From the NCBI RefSeq assembly GCF_000340435.2, contig NZ_CP011883.2, forward strand, positions 434,001 to 498,000: DNA of 64,000 nucleotides. Direction: 5' to 3'. Positions 19,242 through 27,975 of this stretch are shown here, one piece after another. Under the pieces are notes generated by a model. That model worked only from the letters and a program-made list of their open reading frames with translations, was not told the origin of the DNA and did no database searches. The position numbers were made by a program, and so were the translations under genes. This DNA comes from Mycobacterium haemophilum DSM 44634. Its GTDB lineage: Bacteria > Actinomycetota > Actinomycetes > Mycobacteriales > Mycobacteriaceae. The first letter of the stretch is position 1, and the number at the start of each line of letters is the position of its first letter.

Positions 19242-20042
19242 CTAGCGGTGCGGAACCCGGCTGACGATAGCTGGCCATCGGCCCGCCCCCGGTGATTCGA
19301 CGTTTAGTGCGCCGCCGGCAACCAGTTCGGTGCGCGACGTGTCTTTGAGGGTGACACCCGAGCGACTAAGTTTGCGGGCGCCGGCCACTAGTGCGGCGAC
19401 GGTGACCGCGGCCGTGTGGTAGTCAAGTCCGTCGGGCGGGTGGATGTTCGAGATGCAGTTGCGGTCCGCGTCGGTGCGTCCTGGCGCCGGCAGGTGGGTC
19501 AGGTAGATGCCGAGGCTGTCGGCGACGGAAAGTCCCGGGCGTTCGCCGATGAGCACCAGCACTGTCGTGACGCCCAGGACTTGACCAATATGGTCACCGA
19601 TCCCGACGCGCGCCTGGGTGGCGATCACCGGCGGGGCAACGCGGTAGCGGCCGTTAAATTCGCGCACCAGCGCGACGACCATGCCGGCGGCGTGCTCAGT
19701 CAGTGCCCGCGGGGAGAGCCCGTCGGCAAGGACGATGCCGATGTCGGCGCCGGTCGTCGGCAGAGCCGACAGGTCTGCGGGGATGCGACCAAGGTCGGGT
19801 CGGCGCAGGTACTCGTCACGCGAGGCGGCCCTACTGTGCACGCGCACGGGCACGCCGTGGCCGACGTTGCTGATCTGCTCGGTGAGGCAGTCAACGTCGA
19901 GGGGCTCATGGACGGCGTCCCGAGCGGCGGCATGAGCGGCGTTGAATTCCAGCACGCGTCGAGTCGGCAGCGAGTTTCCGGCACGGCCCAGTCCGATCCG
20001 GGCTGGGGTGGTGTTGCGCAGCACCGCCCAGGCGTCGTCCAT
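19242..20042 (-). CDS. eutC: Ethanolamine ammonia-lyase light chain
   Basis: This is the small subunit of adenosylcobalamin-dependent ethanolamine ammonia-lyase, which turns ethanolamine into acetaldehyde and ammonia. It has 266 residues. The ATG at 20042 overlaps the eutB TGA by one base (TGATG), so the subunits are coupled. Recognisable parts are TPARIGLGRAGNSLPTR near 11-27, the cobalamin-side segment VIATQARVGIGDHIG and the C-terminal CISNIHPPDGLDYHTAA. EutC binds the lower part of the cofactor at the interface with EutB. Confidence 0.93.
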   Translation of the reverse strand: MDDAWAVLRNTTPARIGLGRAGNSLPTRRVLEFNAAHAAARDAVHEPLDVDCLTEQISNVGHGVPVRVHSRAASRDEYLRRPDLGRIPADLSALPTTGADIGIVLADGLSPRALTEHAAGMVVALVREFNGRYRVAPPVIATQARVGIGDHIGQVLGVTTVLVLIGERPGLSVADSLGIYLTHLPAPGRTDADRNCISNIHPPDGLDYHTAAVTVAALVAGARKLSRSGVTLKDTSRTELVAGGALNVESPGAGRWPAIVSRVPHR

Positions 20043-21448
20043 CAACCCGCCGCCAGGGCCCGCAGCGGCGAGGTCGCCAGATCGATGGGCAGCATTCGGC
20101 CGTTGCTGTCGGCCATGCCCAGGCTCGCCAGCCACGCTTCGAACTCCGGCGCCGGACGCAACCCCAGCGCCTGCCGCACGTACAGCGCGTCATGAAATGA
20201 CAGGCTTTGATAGCCGAGCATGATGTCGTCGGCACCGGGGACAGTGATGACGAAGGCAGCGCCGGCCACACCCAGCAGGGTGAGCAGCGTATCCATATCG
20301 TCCTGGTCGGCTTCGGCGTGATTGGTGTAGCAGACGTCAACGCCCATCGGTAGGCCAAGCAGTTTCCCGCAGAAATGATCCTCCAGCCCAGCGCGGATGA
20401 TCTGCTTGCCGTCGTAAAGGTATTCCGGTCCGATAAATCCGACCACGGTGTTGATCAGCAGTGGCTGCAACGCTCGGGCTACCGCGTAGCTTCGCGCCTC
20501 CAACGTTTGCTGATCGACCGGCTTGCCGCCCACACCGAGATGCGCACCAGCGGACAGCGCCGAACCCTGCCCGGTCTCGAAATACATGACGTTGTCGCCG
20601 ACCGTTCCGCGGTGCAGCGACCGTGCGGCTTCGTTGGCTTCCAACAACATAGGGATCGTCACACCGAAATTAGCGTTGGCGCCTTCGGTGCCCGCAATCG
20701 ACTGGAACACCAGGTCCACCGGCACACCCTGGTCGATCAATTCCATGGTGGTCGTCACGTGGCACAGCACGCACGATTGGGTCGGGATGCTGAAGCGCTG
20801 CCGAATTTCGTCAAGAAGGTAGAGCAGCTCAGCCGTTGCTTGCGGCGAGTCGCTCGCCGGATTGATGCCGATCACCGCGTCGCCGCACCCCATCAGCAAG
20901 CCGTCGAGCGTCCCGGCTGCGATTCCGCGCGGGTCATCGGTCGGATGGTTGGGCTGCAGCCGGGTGGCGAGCCGGCCTGGCAACCCGACAGTAGTGCGGA
21001 AGGCCGCGGTCGCGGTTGCGGCGCCCGCCACCAGGATTAGGTCCTGGTTGCGCATCAGCTTTGATACCGCGGCGACCATCTCTGGGGTGAGGCCGGGAGC
21101 AATCGCGGCGATCCGTGTCGCGCTGTCGTCCCGCGCCGCGGTATCCAACAACCAGTCACGCAGACCGCCCACCGTTAAGGTGGCGATCGGGCGAAATGCT
21201 TCGTGATCATGGGTGTCAATGATGAGCCGGGTGACCTCATCGGTTTCGTAGGGCACCAGCAGATCGTGGAGAAACGTGGTCAGGGGTATGTCAGCAAGCG
21301 CCCATGCGGCCGCGGCACGTTCGGCGTCGGAAGCGGCGGCGCAACCAGCGAGCTGATCACCCGAGCGCAACGGTGTTGCTTTTGCCATCACGTCGACCAG
21401 GCCGTCGAAGGTGTACGTGGTGCCCGAGATAGTTTGCTGGTAGCTCAT
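20042..21448 (-). CDS. eutB: Ethanolamine ammonia-lyase heavy chain
   Basis: The catalytic TIM-barrel subunit has 468 residues, the usual length. It begins MSYQQTISGTTYTF, and family segments such as GLPGRLATRLQPNHPTDD, MGCGDAVIGINPASDS and GPEYLYDGKQIIRAGLEDHF are visible. With EutC it would release ammonia and acetaldehyde from ethanolamine, a product of phospholipid breakdown. No microcompartment shell genes, EutE-type aldehyde dehydrogenase or ethanolamine permease lie nearby, so the pair works outside a eut microcompartment or depends on distant genes. Absent from this locus in M. tuberculosis as I recall it. Confidence 0.95.
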   Translation of the reverse strand: MSYQQTISGTTYTFDGLVDVMAKATPLRSGDQLAGCAAASDAERAAAAWALADIPLTTFLHDLLVPYETDEVTRLIIDTHDHEAFRPIATLTVGGLRDWLLDTAARDDSATRIAAIAPGLTPEMVAAVSKLMRNQDLILVAGAATATAAFRTTVGLPGRLATRLQPNHPTDDPRGIAAGTLDGLLMGCGDAVIGINPASDSPQATAELLYLLDEIRQRFSIPTQSCVLCHVTTTMELIDQGVPVDLVFQSIAGTEGANANFGVTIPMLLEANEAARSLHRGTVGDNVMYFETGQGSALSAGAHLGVGGKPVDQQTLEARSYAVARALQPLLINTVVGFIGPEYLYDGKQIIRAGLEDHFCGKLLGLPMGVDVCYTNHAEADQDDMDTLLTLLGVAGAAFVITVPGADDIMLGYQSLSFHDALYVRQALGLRPAPEFEAWLASLGMADSNGRMLPIDLATSPLRALAAG

Positions 21449-21816
21449 GTCAGTTTGCTCTCAGGGGCCGGTGTCAGCTGTATGGGCCGAAGTACAGCAT
21501 GAATGCCGAGAATACCGCCAAATAGCACCGTGCCGTGCCTGAGCAGCGCCGGCGTCGTTAGCCATCCCGCCCTATTCTGGGAGCATCCAGAAACTCTGGG
21601 CCCGAGATTGGTGGAGACGCTGGATCGCTCGATGGGTGGACGCGGGTCTGTGATGGGAGCGGTGGGCAGGACTCGACTGACCACTGAAGTTGTTCGGCGT
21701 GCGAAAAGTCTTGGGGTCGAGGTGGTTTCCACCTTTTGCGAATCACAGCACTGGGCGTTGCAACGCCATATCGAGGCAAGGCCGGCAGCGCTAGCAGGTT
21801 GAGGGGATCTGCAGGT
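21449..21816. other. Intergenic region between eutB and the GH76 gene
   Basis: About 370 bases separate the divergent genes. A 99-codon frame at 21503-21802 on the plus strand contains a plausible-looking stretch (EVVRRAKSLGVEVVSTF). It has no good ribosome binding site and no family I know, so I leave it uncalled. The region should hold both promoters. Confidence 0.4.
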
Positions 21817-22923
21817 ATGGATCAGGTATGGGCGAACCGCGCGGCTACCGCCGAAGCCGCCATCGCGCGCCGGCACCTGAAACGGCTCTGGGCGTTGCCG
21901 GGAACACAGCTGGGGGTGGTCTCGTGGCCGTCCAACCGGCGGGACCGGCTCTTCGCCACCTGGCACTACTGGTGGCAGGCGCAGCTGCTGGATTGCCTGG
22001 TCGATGCGCAGTTGCGCGACCCGCAGCCGGCCCGGCGCGCCCAGATCAACCGGCAAGTCCGGTCGCACCGGCTACGCAACAACGGGTCGTGGACCAACAA
22101 CTATTACGACGACATGGCGTGGCTGGCGCTGGCGCTGGAACGTGCCGTCCGGATGGCCGGCGTCGGGCGTCGGCGCGCGCTGACCAAACTCAACGACCAG
22201 CTCGTCAAAGCGTGGGTGCCTGAGGACGGTGGCGGCATCCCGTGGCGCAAGCAAGATCAGTTTTTCAACGCACCCGCCAATGGGCCGGCGGGAATCTTCC
22301 TGGCCCGCTACGGAGACCGGCTGCGGCGGGCCGAGCAGATGGCCGACTGGATCGACCGCACCCTGATCGACCCGGAGACGCACCTGGTTTTCGATGGCAT
22401 CAAGGCCGGCTCGCTGGCTTGTGCCCAGTACACCTACTGCCAGGGCGTGGTGCTGGGGCTCGAGACCGAGCTGGCGGCCCGCACCGACCCCGCCGCCGCG
22501 GCCCGACATGCGGCTCGGGTCCATCGTCTGGTCGCGGCCGTCGACAAGCACATGGCGCCGTCGGGGGTGCTGCGGGGCGCCGGTGGCGGGGACGGCGGCT
22601 TGTTCGCCGGCATCACCGCGCGATACCTCGCGCTGGTCGCCACCACACTGCCGGGTGACTCGGCCGACGACATCGCGGCCCGCCAGACCGCCCGCACGGT
22701 GGTGCTGTCGTCGGCGAAGTCGGCGTGGGACTACCGGCAATCGGTGAACGGACTGCCCGTGTTCGGGCCCTTTTGGGACCGTGACACCCAGCTACCCACG
22801 GCGGCCGGCGGGCAGGCACAGTTCGTCGGCGGTGCCGTGCATAGCTCCGAGGTCGCCGAGCGGGACCTGTCGGTGCAGCTGTCCGGGTGGATGCTGATGG
22901 AGGCCGCCTTTAGCGTCACCTAG
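21817..22923 (+). CDS. Glycoside hydrolase family 76 protein (alpha-1,6-mannanase-like)
   Basis: A 368-residue protein of the GH76 fold, an (alpha/alpha)6 barrel. The paired catalytic aspartates are visible in NNYYDDMAWLALALERA (about 98-114). Other conserved parts are GGGIPWRK and TYCQGVVLGLETEL. GH76 enzymes cut alpha-1,6-mannan backbones, which in mycobacteria are found in lipomannan and lipoarabinomannan. No signal peptide is seen, so a cytosolic role or a different substrate is possible. Orthologue of Rv0365c. Its end overlaps the convergent DedA gene by eight bases. Confidence 0.85.
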   Translation: MDQVWANRAATAEAAIARRHLKRLWALPGTQLGVVSWPSNRRDRLFATWHYWWQAQLLDCLVDAQLRDPQPARRAQINRQVRSHRLRNNGSWTNNYYDDMAWLALALERAVRMAGVGRRRALTKLNDQLVKAWVPEDGGGIPWRKQDQFFNAPANGPAGIFLARYGDRLRRAEQMADWIDRTLIDPETHLVFDGIKAGSLACAQYTYCQGVVLGLETELAARTDPAAAARHAARVHRLVAAVDKHMAPSGVLRGAGGGDGGLFAGITARYLALVATTLPGDSADDIAARQTARTVVLSSAKSAWDYRQSVNGLPVFGPFWDRDTQLPTAAGGQAQFVGGAVHSSEVAERDLSVQLSGWMLMEAAFSVT

Positions 22924-23575
22924 TCTGGCTGTTGGCTGCCTGGCGCCGCGACCGGTAGCCGCGCCAGGCCGCGATTAGCGCCGGCAGCAGCGACACAAAC
23001 AGAATGCCCAGGATGATTTTTTCCAAATTCTGGTGGACGAACCCCACGTTGCCCAGGAAGTAGCCGGTAACCGTGACGCCGCCGCCCCAGAGGACGCCGC
23101 CCACGATGTCGAACCCCAGATACAACGGATAGCGCATATAGGACACGCCGGCGATCACCGGGGTGAACGTCCGCACGAACGGCAAGAAACGGGCCAGGAT
23201 GATCGCCCACGGCCCGTACTTCTCGAAAAAGGCGTGCGATTCGGTCACGTAGTGCTGTTTGAAGAAGCGCGAGTCTTCCTTCTTGAACAGCGCGGGGCCA
23301 ATGCGGCGGCCGATGAAATACCCGGTCTGATCGCCTAACACCGCCACCACCGCGACGGCAGGGGCCAGCACCCAAATATCGAGCGTCCCCTTCGCGGCCA
23401 GCAGGCCGCCGGTGAACAGCAGTGATTCCCCAGGCAGCAGCGGGAACAGCAGGCCGGTTTCGACGAAGATGATGGCCAGGATGGTGGGCAGCACCGCGGA
23501 TGCGAAAAGGCCCTGGGGACCGATCCAGAACATCGGGTCGAGGATGTGCGGCAAGGCCACGACGGCGGTGCTCAT
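22916..23575 (-). CDS. DedA-family membrane protein
   Basis: A 219-residue integral membrane protein from the ATG at 23575. DedA hallmarks are visible: ETGLLFPLLPGESLLFTGG near 39-57, a GDQTGYFIGRRIGP segment and the conserved ARFLPFVRTFTPVIAG. DedA proteins act as lipid scramblases or flippases that recycle undecaprenyl phosphate or phospholipids and depend on the membrane potential. There are about five hydrophobic helices and a basic C-terminus (RGYRSRRQ). Orthologue of Rv0364. Confidence 0.93.
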   Translation of the reverse strand: MSTAVVALPHILDPMFWIGPQGLFASAVLPTILAIIFVETGLLFPLLPGESLLFTGGLLAAKGTLDIWVLAPAVAVVAVLGDQTGYFIGRRIGPALFKKEDSRFFKQHYVTESHAFFEKYGPWAIILARFLPFVRTFTPVIAGVSYMRYPLYLGFDIVGGVLWGGGVTVTGYFLGNVGFVHQNLEKIILGILFVSLLPALIAAWRGYRSRRQAANSQTR

Positions 23576-23694
23576 GACGTCACAACATACCGGTGACACT
23601 TGTCGGGCTGGGCACAAACGCCACCCAGACTGGCCGCGACGCCCAATTACGGTGTTGCGATACTGGGTAGACCCAGTTTTCAGGAGGAAGTTTC

Positions 23695-24732
23695 ATGCCT
23701 ATCGCAACACCGGAGATCTACGCCGAGATGTTGAGACGAGCCAAGGAGAACTCGTACGCCTTTCCGGCGATCAACTGTACGTCTTCGGAGACCGTCAACG
23801 CCGCCATCAAAGGCTTCGCTGACGCCGGCAGCGACGGCATCATCCAGTTCTCCACCGGTGGTGCGGAGTTCGCCTCCGGGCTCGGCGTCAAGGACATGGT
23901 GACCGGTGCGGTAGCGCTGGCGAAGTTCACCCGCACCATTGCGGCCAAGTACCCGATCAACGTCGCCCTGCACACCGACCACTGCCCCAAGGACAAACTG
24001 GACACTTACGTGCGCCCGCTGCTGGCGATCTCGGCTAGCAGGGTAGCCGCCGGTAAGGATCCGCTGTTCGGATCGCACATGTGGGATGGCTCTGCGGTAC
24101 CGATCGATGAGAATCTGGCCATCGCCCAAGAGCTGCTGAAGGCCGCTGCGGCCGCCAAGATCATCCTTGAGGTCGAGATCGGCGTGGTCGGCGGCGAGGA
24201 AGACGGCGTGGTCGGCGAAATCAACGACAAGCTGTACACCACCCCGGAGGACTTCGTGAAGACCATCGATGCCCTGGGCGCCGGTGAACACGGCAGGTAC
24301 CTGCTGGCGGCGACGTTTGGCAACGTGCACGGTGTCTACAAGCCCGGCAACGTCAAGCTGCGTCCCGACATCCTGGCCGAAGGCCAAAAGGTGGCAGCGG
24401 CCAAGCTCGGTCAGCCCGAGGGCTCGAAACCGTTCGACTTTGTGTTCCACGGCGGTTCCGGTTCGGAGAAGTCGGAGATCGAGGAGGCGCTGCGGTACGG
24501 CGTGGTGAAGATGAACGTCGACACCGACACCCAATACGCGTTCACCCGCCCAGTGGCCGGTCACATGTTCACCAACTACGACGGCGTGCTTAAAGTCGAC
24601 GGCGATGTGGGCAACAAGAAGGTGTACGACCCGCGTAGCTATCTCAAGCAGGCCGAAGCATCGATGACCGAGCGAGTGATTGAGGCCTGCAACGACCTGC
24701 GTTGCGCGGGAAAGTCGGTGACGGCCAGCTGA
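23695..24732 (+). CDS. fba: Class II fructose-1,6-bisphosphate aldolase
   Basis: This zinc enzyme splits fructose 1,6-bisphosphate into dihydroxyacetone phosphate and glyceraldehyde 3-phosphate, and runs in reverse in gluconeogenesis. It has 345 residues. The metal and substrate motifs are visible: LHTDHCPKDK with the catalytic Asp and zinc His, ILEVEIGVVGGEEDGV, TFGNVHGVYKPGN and VFHGGSGS. A strong CAGGAGGAAG lies before the ATG. Orthologue of the essential Rv0363c. Confidence 0.98.
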   Translation: MPIATPEIYAEMLRRAKENSYAFPAINCTSSETVNAAIKGFADAGSDGIIQFSTGGAEFASGLGVKDMVTGAVALAKFTRTIAAKYPINVALHTDHCPKDKLDTYVRPLLAISASRVAAGKDPLFGSHMWDGSAVPIDENLAIAQELLKAAAAAKIILEVEIGVVGGEEDGVVGEINDKLYTTPEDFVKTIDALGAGEHGRYLLAATFGNVHGVYKPGNVKLRPDILAEGQKVAAAKLGQPEGSKPFDFVFHGGSGSEKSEIEEALRYGVVKMNVDTDTQYAFTRPVAGHMFTNYDGVLKVDGDVGNKKVYDPRSYLKQAEASMTERVIEACNDLRCAGKSVTAS

Positions 24733-24756
24733 CTAGCCGCCCGGGCCATGCCCGAA

Positions 24757-24815
24757 CGTGAAGCTGGCCGCACATTCGGCGACGACCGTGAAGCTGGCCG
24801 CACGTTCGACGACCA
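24757..24815. repeat. Two direct 29-base repeats between convergent genes
   Basis: CGTGAAGCTGGCCGCAC followed by A/GTTCG occurs at 24757-24785 and again at 24787-24815, a period of 30 bases. They fill the gap between the fba stop and the stop of the convergent gene. In M. tuberculosis I recall mgtE at this position, so the repeat marks where a gene is missing. The unit resembles dispersed mycobacterial intergenic sequences. Confidence 0.75.
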
Positions 24816-24821
24816 GGGGTC

Positions 24822-25706
24822 TTAGCCGCTCGGGGACTGGCAGATCTTCCACTGATCGTCGCGGAACTGCAGGTCGAGGCTGCGTGTCGAGCGGACCTGC
24901 GGGTCGTAGGCCATGAACGTGGTGATGTTTGCTTCGGCGTGTTGGCCGTTGACGACGATCTGGTCGATGCTGGCGATCACCGGATATTGTTTGGCCGCCG
25001 AAACTCGCCGGTACGTCTCGTCCCACGAACGCTCGTCGTACTCCACGTAGCCGTCGCGGGTGGTGCCGCAGGTAATGGAGCGCAACGTCGTCAGGTCGCC
25101 GGTTTGCACCGCGACATCAAAGCTCTGGATGGTGCGCCGAACCTGGTCTGCCGGCGAGGCTTTCACGTGTTTACCGCGGGTCAGCAGCACCGTGCCGAGG
25201 ATTGCGATCGCCGCTAACGCCAACACGATCACGATCAGCGCCAGCACCCAGCCCCAATTGAAATGCCGCGATGTCCGCAACTTGGTCCCCGGTCGCGGTG
25301 GAATCGATTGCGGCACAGCAGCTTTCATGGGAATTCCGGGATGCTCCGGTGGGCCGGTCGGGGGCGGGTGGATGACTTCGGTCGCGGGATCCGGTGTGGT
25401 GGCAATGATGGCGGTCGCACTGGCGTCGAAGCCGGGTGCGGTGAAGCGACGCTCGTGCTGCTGTCCGTCCGGCTCGGCATCGTGGTCCGGCTCGGGTTTG
25501 GTGATCACCACCGTCTCGGTCTCGGAGTCGCTATGTGCCAGCGGGTAGCCCTCGGTGATCTCTTCACCGGGATTCGTGGCCGGGTCGTCGGCTGGGTCGT
25601 CCGTGGTTTCGGGTTGATCGGGCACGACGTCCTTATCGACAGCGCGTGGAGCGAACCCGGGGCGGTTTGGTGTGACGCCGCGGTCGGGCTCGGGTGCATT
25701 GGGCAT
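24822..25706 (-). CDS. Single-pass membrane protein, Rv0361-like
   Basis: A 294-residue protein. The N-terminal 145 residues are acidic and rich in Pro, Thr and Asp, so probably disordered and cytosolic. One membrane helix follows at about 158-182 (WVLALIVIVLALAAIAILGT), then an extracytoplasmic domain of about 105 residues with two Cys, like NTF2-fold DUF4878 domains. No enzyme motif is present. Function unknown. Convergent with fba and divergent from the DUF3151 gene. Confidence 0.8.
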   Translation of the reverse strand: MPNAPEPDRGVTPNRPGFAPRAVDKDVVPDQPETTDDPADDPATNPGEEITEGYPLAHSDSETETVVITKPEPDHDAEPDGQQHERRFTAPGFDASATAIIATTPDPATEVIHPPPTGPPEHPGIPMKAAVPQSIPPRPGTKLRTSRHFNWGWVLALIVIVLALAAIAILGTVLLTRGKHVKASPADQVRRTIQSFDVAVQTGDLTTLRSITCGTTRDGYVEYDERSWDETYRRVSAAKQYPVIASIDQIVVNGQHAEANITTFMAYDPQVRSTRSLDLQFRDDQWKICQSPSG

Positions 25707-25826
25707 GAGCGTTACTGTCCTCCCGCTATCGAGTCAGTATTCGGAGCTTAGCGACCCGGCCCGGATTGGGGCGTGGGCCGAGGTGCCGCACGCGCGGGCG
25801 ACGAGGCGAACGGCAGAATAGAGACC

Positions 25827-26249
25827 ATGACGTCAATGGGTGATCTCCTGGGGCCTGATCCGATCCTGCTACCTGGTGACAGCGCCGCCGAGGCGGAGCT
25901 GCGGGCGAACAAGGACCCGGGCACCGTTGCCGCCGCGCATCCGTCCGCGTCGGTGGCCTGGGCGGCACTGGCCGAAGGAGCGCTGGCCTCCGACGAGCCG
26001 CACAAGGCCATCACAGCCTACGCGTACGCCCGCACCGGCTACCACCGCGGTCTAGATCAGCTGCGCCGCAATGGCTGGAAAGGTTTTGGCCCGGTGCCGT
26101 ATTCGCACGAACCGAACCGCGGCTTCCTGCGCTGCGTGGCGGCGTTGGCGCGGGCCGCTGACACCATCGGTGAGACCGACGAGTACCGACGCTGCCTGGA
26201 TCTGCTTGACGATTGTGACTCCGCGGCCCGCAACGAGCTCGGGCTCTAG
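25827..26249 (+). CDS. DUF3151 protein, Rv0360c-like
   Basis: A 140-residue cytosolic protein of the actinobacterial DUF3151 family. It begins MTSMGDLLGPDPILLPGD and has helical repeats (ASVAWAALAEGALA, AITAYAYARTGYHRGLDQLR) that look like tetratricopeptide-type pairs, plus the family segment GWKGFGPVPYSHEPNRGFLR. The ATG at 25827 was chosen over an upstream in-frame start because homologues begin MTSM. Function unknown, very widely conserved in the order. Confidence 0.85.
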   Translation: MTSMGDLLGPDPILLPGDSAAEAELRANKDPGTVAAAHPSASVAWAALAEGALASDEPHKAITAYAYARTGYHRGLDQLRRNGWKGFGPVPYSHEPNRGFLRCVAALARAADTIGETDEYRRCLDLLDDCDSAARNELGL

Positions 26250-27145
26250 AAGGTTTCCGAGCAGTCACCGGCGCCGTCGGGGCACTCGATCTGCACGGTC
26301 GCGTGGTCCAGCCCACGAGCAGCCAGCACCGCCCGCGCGTCATGCAGCACCCGGGCGGAGTTGGCGTCGCTGGTCAGGTGCGCGGTGCACATGTCCTTGC
26401 CGGGTGAAAGTGTCCACACGTGCAAGTCGTGCACTTCGGTGACGCCGTCGACGGCGCCCAGTGCCGAACGCAGCTCCTCGACATCGATGTGGGCCGGCGA
26501 CGATTCGGAAAGGATCCGCAACGCCGCCCGGGCCAGCGAGATCGCTCGTGGCAGCACCCACAGCGCCACCAGCACGGCGACCACCACGTCGGCGTAGGGC
26601 CAGTGCGTGGTGAGGGTGACAACACCGGCAATCAGCACACCGATGCTGCCCACGGTGTCCGCGACCACCTCCATATAGGCGCCCTTAACCGCCAGGCTGT
26701 CCTCCGCGTGCGAACGCAGCACCAGCGCCACCACGAAATTGGCGGCCAGGCCGGCCAGCGCCACCACCACCATCGGCATGCCCGGGACGGCGGGAGCCGT
26801 GCTGAGTCTTTCCACGGCCTCATAGAGGATGAACGCCGCGACCCCGATCAGCAGCGTGGCGTTGGCGACCGCGGTAAATACCTCGGCGCGATGCCAGCCG
26901 TAGGTGCGGGGAGGTGACGAGCTGCCACGTTTGGCCAGTACCACCGCGGCCAGCCCCATGAACACCGCAACCACGTCGGTCAGCATGTGCCCTGCGTCGG
27001 CGAGCAGTGCGATCGAGTTGATCAGCAACGCGGTGGTCAGCTCCACAACAAAGAACACCGCCAGGATCGCTGCGGCAACGATCATGCGGGGGATCATCCG
27101 AGACGCATCGGCCTCGGCGGGAGTGTGACTGTGCCCAGCGCCCAT
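26246..27145 (-). CDS. Cation diffusion facilitator metal exporter (CzcD/ZitB-like)
   Basis: A 299-residue CDF transporter starting at the ATG at 27145 (MGAGHSHTPAEADASR). It has six membrane helices. The metal-site pairs are visible: ALLADAGHMLTDVVAVFMG in helix 2 (HxxxD) and YMEVVADTVGSIGVL in helix 5. The cytosolic C-terminal domain contains VHDLHVWTLSPGKDMCTAHL. It probably exports Zn2+, Co2+ or a similar ion in exchange for protons. A near-perfect 15-base inverted repeat lies five bases upstream of its start. I recall no transporter at this place in M. tuberculosis. Confidence 0.93.
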   Translation of the reverse strand: MGAGHSHTPAEADASRMIPRMIVAAAILAVFFVVELTTALLINSIALLADAGHMLTDVVAVFMGLAAVVLAKRGSSSPPRTYGWHRAEVFTAVANATLLIGVAAFILYEAVERLSTAPAVPGMPMVVVALAGLAANFVVALVLRSHAEDSLAVKGAYMEVVADTVGSIGVLIAGVVTLTTHWPYADVVVAVLVALWVLPRAISLARAALRILSESSPAHIDVEELRSALGAVDGVTEVHDLHVWTLSPGKDMCTAHLTSDANSARVLHDARAVLAARGLDHATVQIECPDGAGDCSETF

Positions 27146-27149
27146 GACG

Positions 27150-27183
27150 TTGCAATATATGCGTGCCAACGCATGTATTGCAA
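27150..27183 (-). promoter_or_regulatory. Palindromic candidate operator of the CDF exporter
   Basis: Arms of 15 bases (TTGCAATATATGCGT and ACGCATGTATTGCAA) with a four-base spacer match at 14 of 15 positions. The palindrome ends five bases before the exporter's ATG and starts just past the stop of the M50 protease gene. It is AT-richer than its surroundings and looks like the binding site of a dimeric metal sensor (ArsR/SmtB or MerR type). No regulator gene is adjacent. A role as transcription terminator of the upstream gene is the alternative. Confidence 0.65.
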
Positions 27184-27186
27184 GCG

Positions 27187-27966
27187 TTAGAACCAGCGGC
27201 TCCAGAAGCGGGTCAACGCATTGCCCACAGCCGCCAGCCAGTGGGGCACACCAGACAAGTCGAAGAGCCAGTCCACGATCACGAAGAGGAACTGGTTCAG
27301 GCCCGGTGCCAGCACGAGGAACAGCAGAATGAACACGGCGTACTGCTTTGCCGGTGCCACCGCACGCTGGGTCTCAGGACTCAGGTGGGGCTCTAAGGCG
27401 TCGTAACCGTCCAGGCCCGGGATCGGCAGCAGGTTCAGCACGACCGCCATGATCTGAAGAAGGCCCAGGAACGCCACCCCTGCCCACAAGACTGTGTGCG
27501 CAGGGTCGTAGTACACCCGGATCAGCACTAGCAGCAGCACCGCCAACACAAGGTTGGCCGCCGGGCCCGCCAAGCTGACCAGGGTGCGGCGGGTAGGCGT
27601 CATGAACCAGGTCCGCAAGTACACGGCGGCACCCGGCAGGCCGATCCCGCCCAGCACGATGAACAACATTGGTACCAGCAGTGAGAGCGCCGGATGGCTG
27701 TAGCGCCGCGGATCCAGCGTCAGGTAGCCGCGCACTGCGACATCGTGGTCACCGAATCGCCAGGCCGTCAGCGCGTGCCCGAATTCGTGCAAACACAGCG
27801 ACACCAACCAGCCGGCGATCACGAAGATGAACACCCCGGCATATGCCAGTGGCCGCACGCTCGCCCCGGCGAGCCACGCCAGCACACCCCCGACGGCGGT
27901 CAGTCCGATCAGGGCCATAAAGATCGGGCTAGGTCGCACCGATTCGTGCCGAGCGGGAGAACTCAC
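27187..27966 (-). CDS. M50-family membrane zinc metalloprotease (site-2 protease-like)
   Basis: A 259-residue integral membrane protease, the same length I recall for Rv0359. The zinc motif HEFGH lies in SLCLHEFGHALTAWRFGD and the third ligand in NLLPIPGLDGYDAL. There are about five or six hydrophobic helices. M50 proteases cut single-pass substrates within the membrane, often anti-sigma factors; the substrate here is unknown. The start is a GTG at 27966, nine bases after the upstream gene's stop. Confidence 0.9.
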   Translation of the reverse strand: MSSPARHESVRPSPIFMALIGLTAVGGVLAWLAGASVRPLAYAGVFIFVIAGWLVSLCLHEFGHALTAWRFGDHDVAVRGYLTLDPRRYSHPALSLLVPMLFIVLGGIGLPGAAVYLRTWFMTPTRRTLVSLAGPAANLVLAVLLLVLIRVYYDPAHTVLWAGVAFLGLLQIMAVVLNLLPIPGLDGYDALEPHLSPETQRAVAPAKQYAVFILLFLVLAPGLNQFLFVIVDWLFDLSGVPHWLAAVGNALTRFWSRWF

Positions 27967-27975
27967 CGGTCGAAA

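Noticed and set aside
21503..21802. 99-codon plus-strand frame upstream of the GH76 gene
   Set aside because: Some stretches look protein-like, but there is no ribosome binding site, no recognised family, and it lies in the expected promoter region of two divergent genes.
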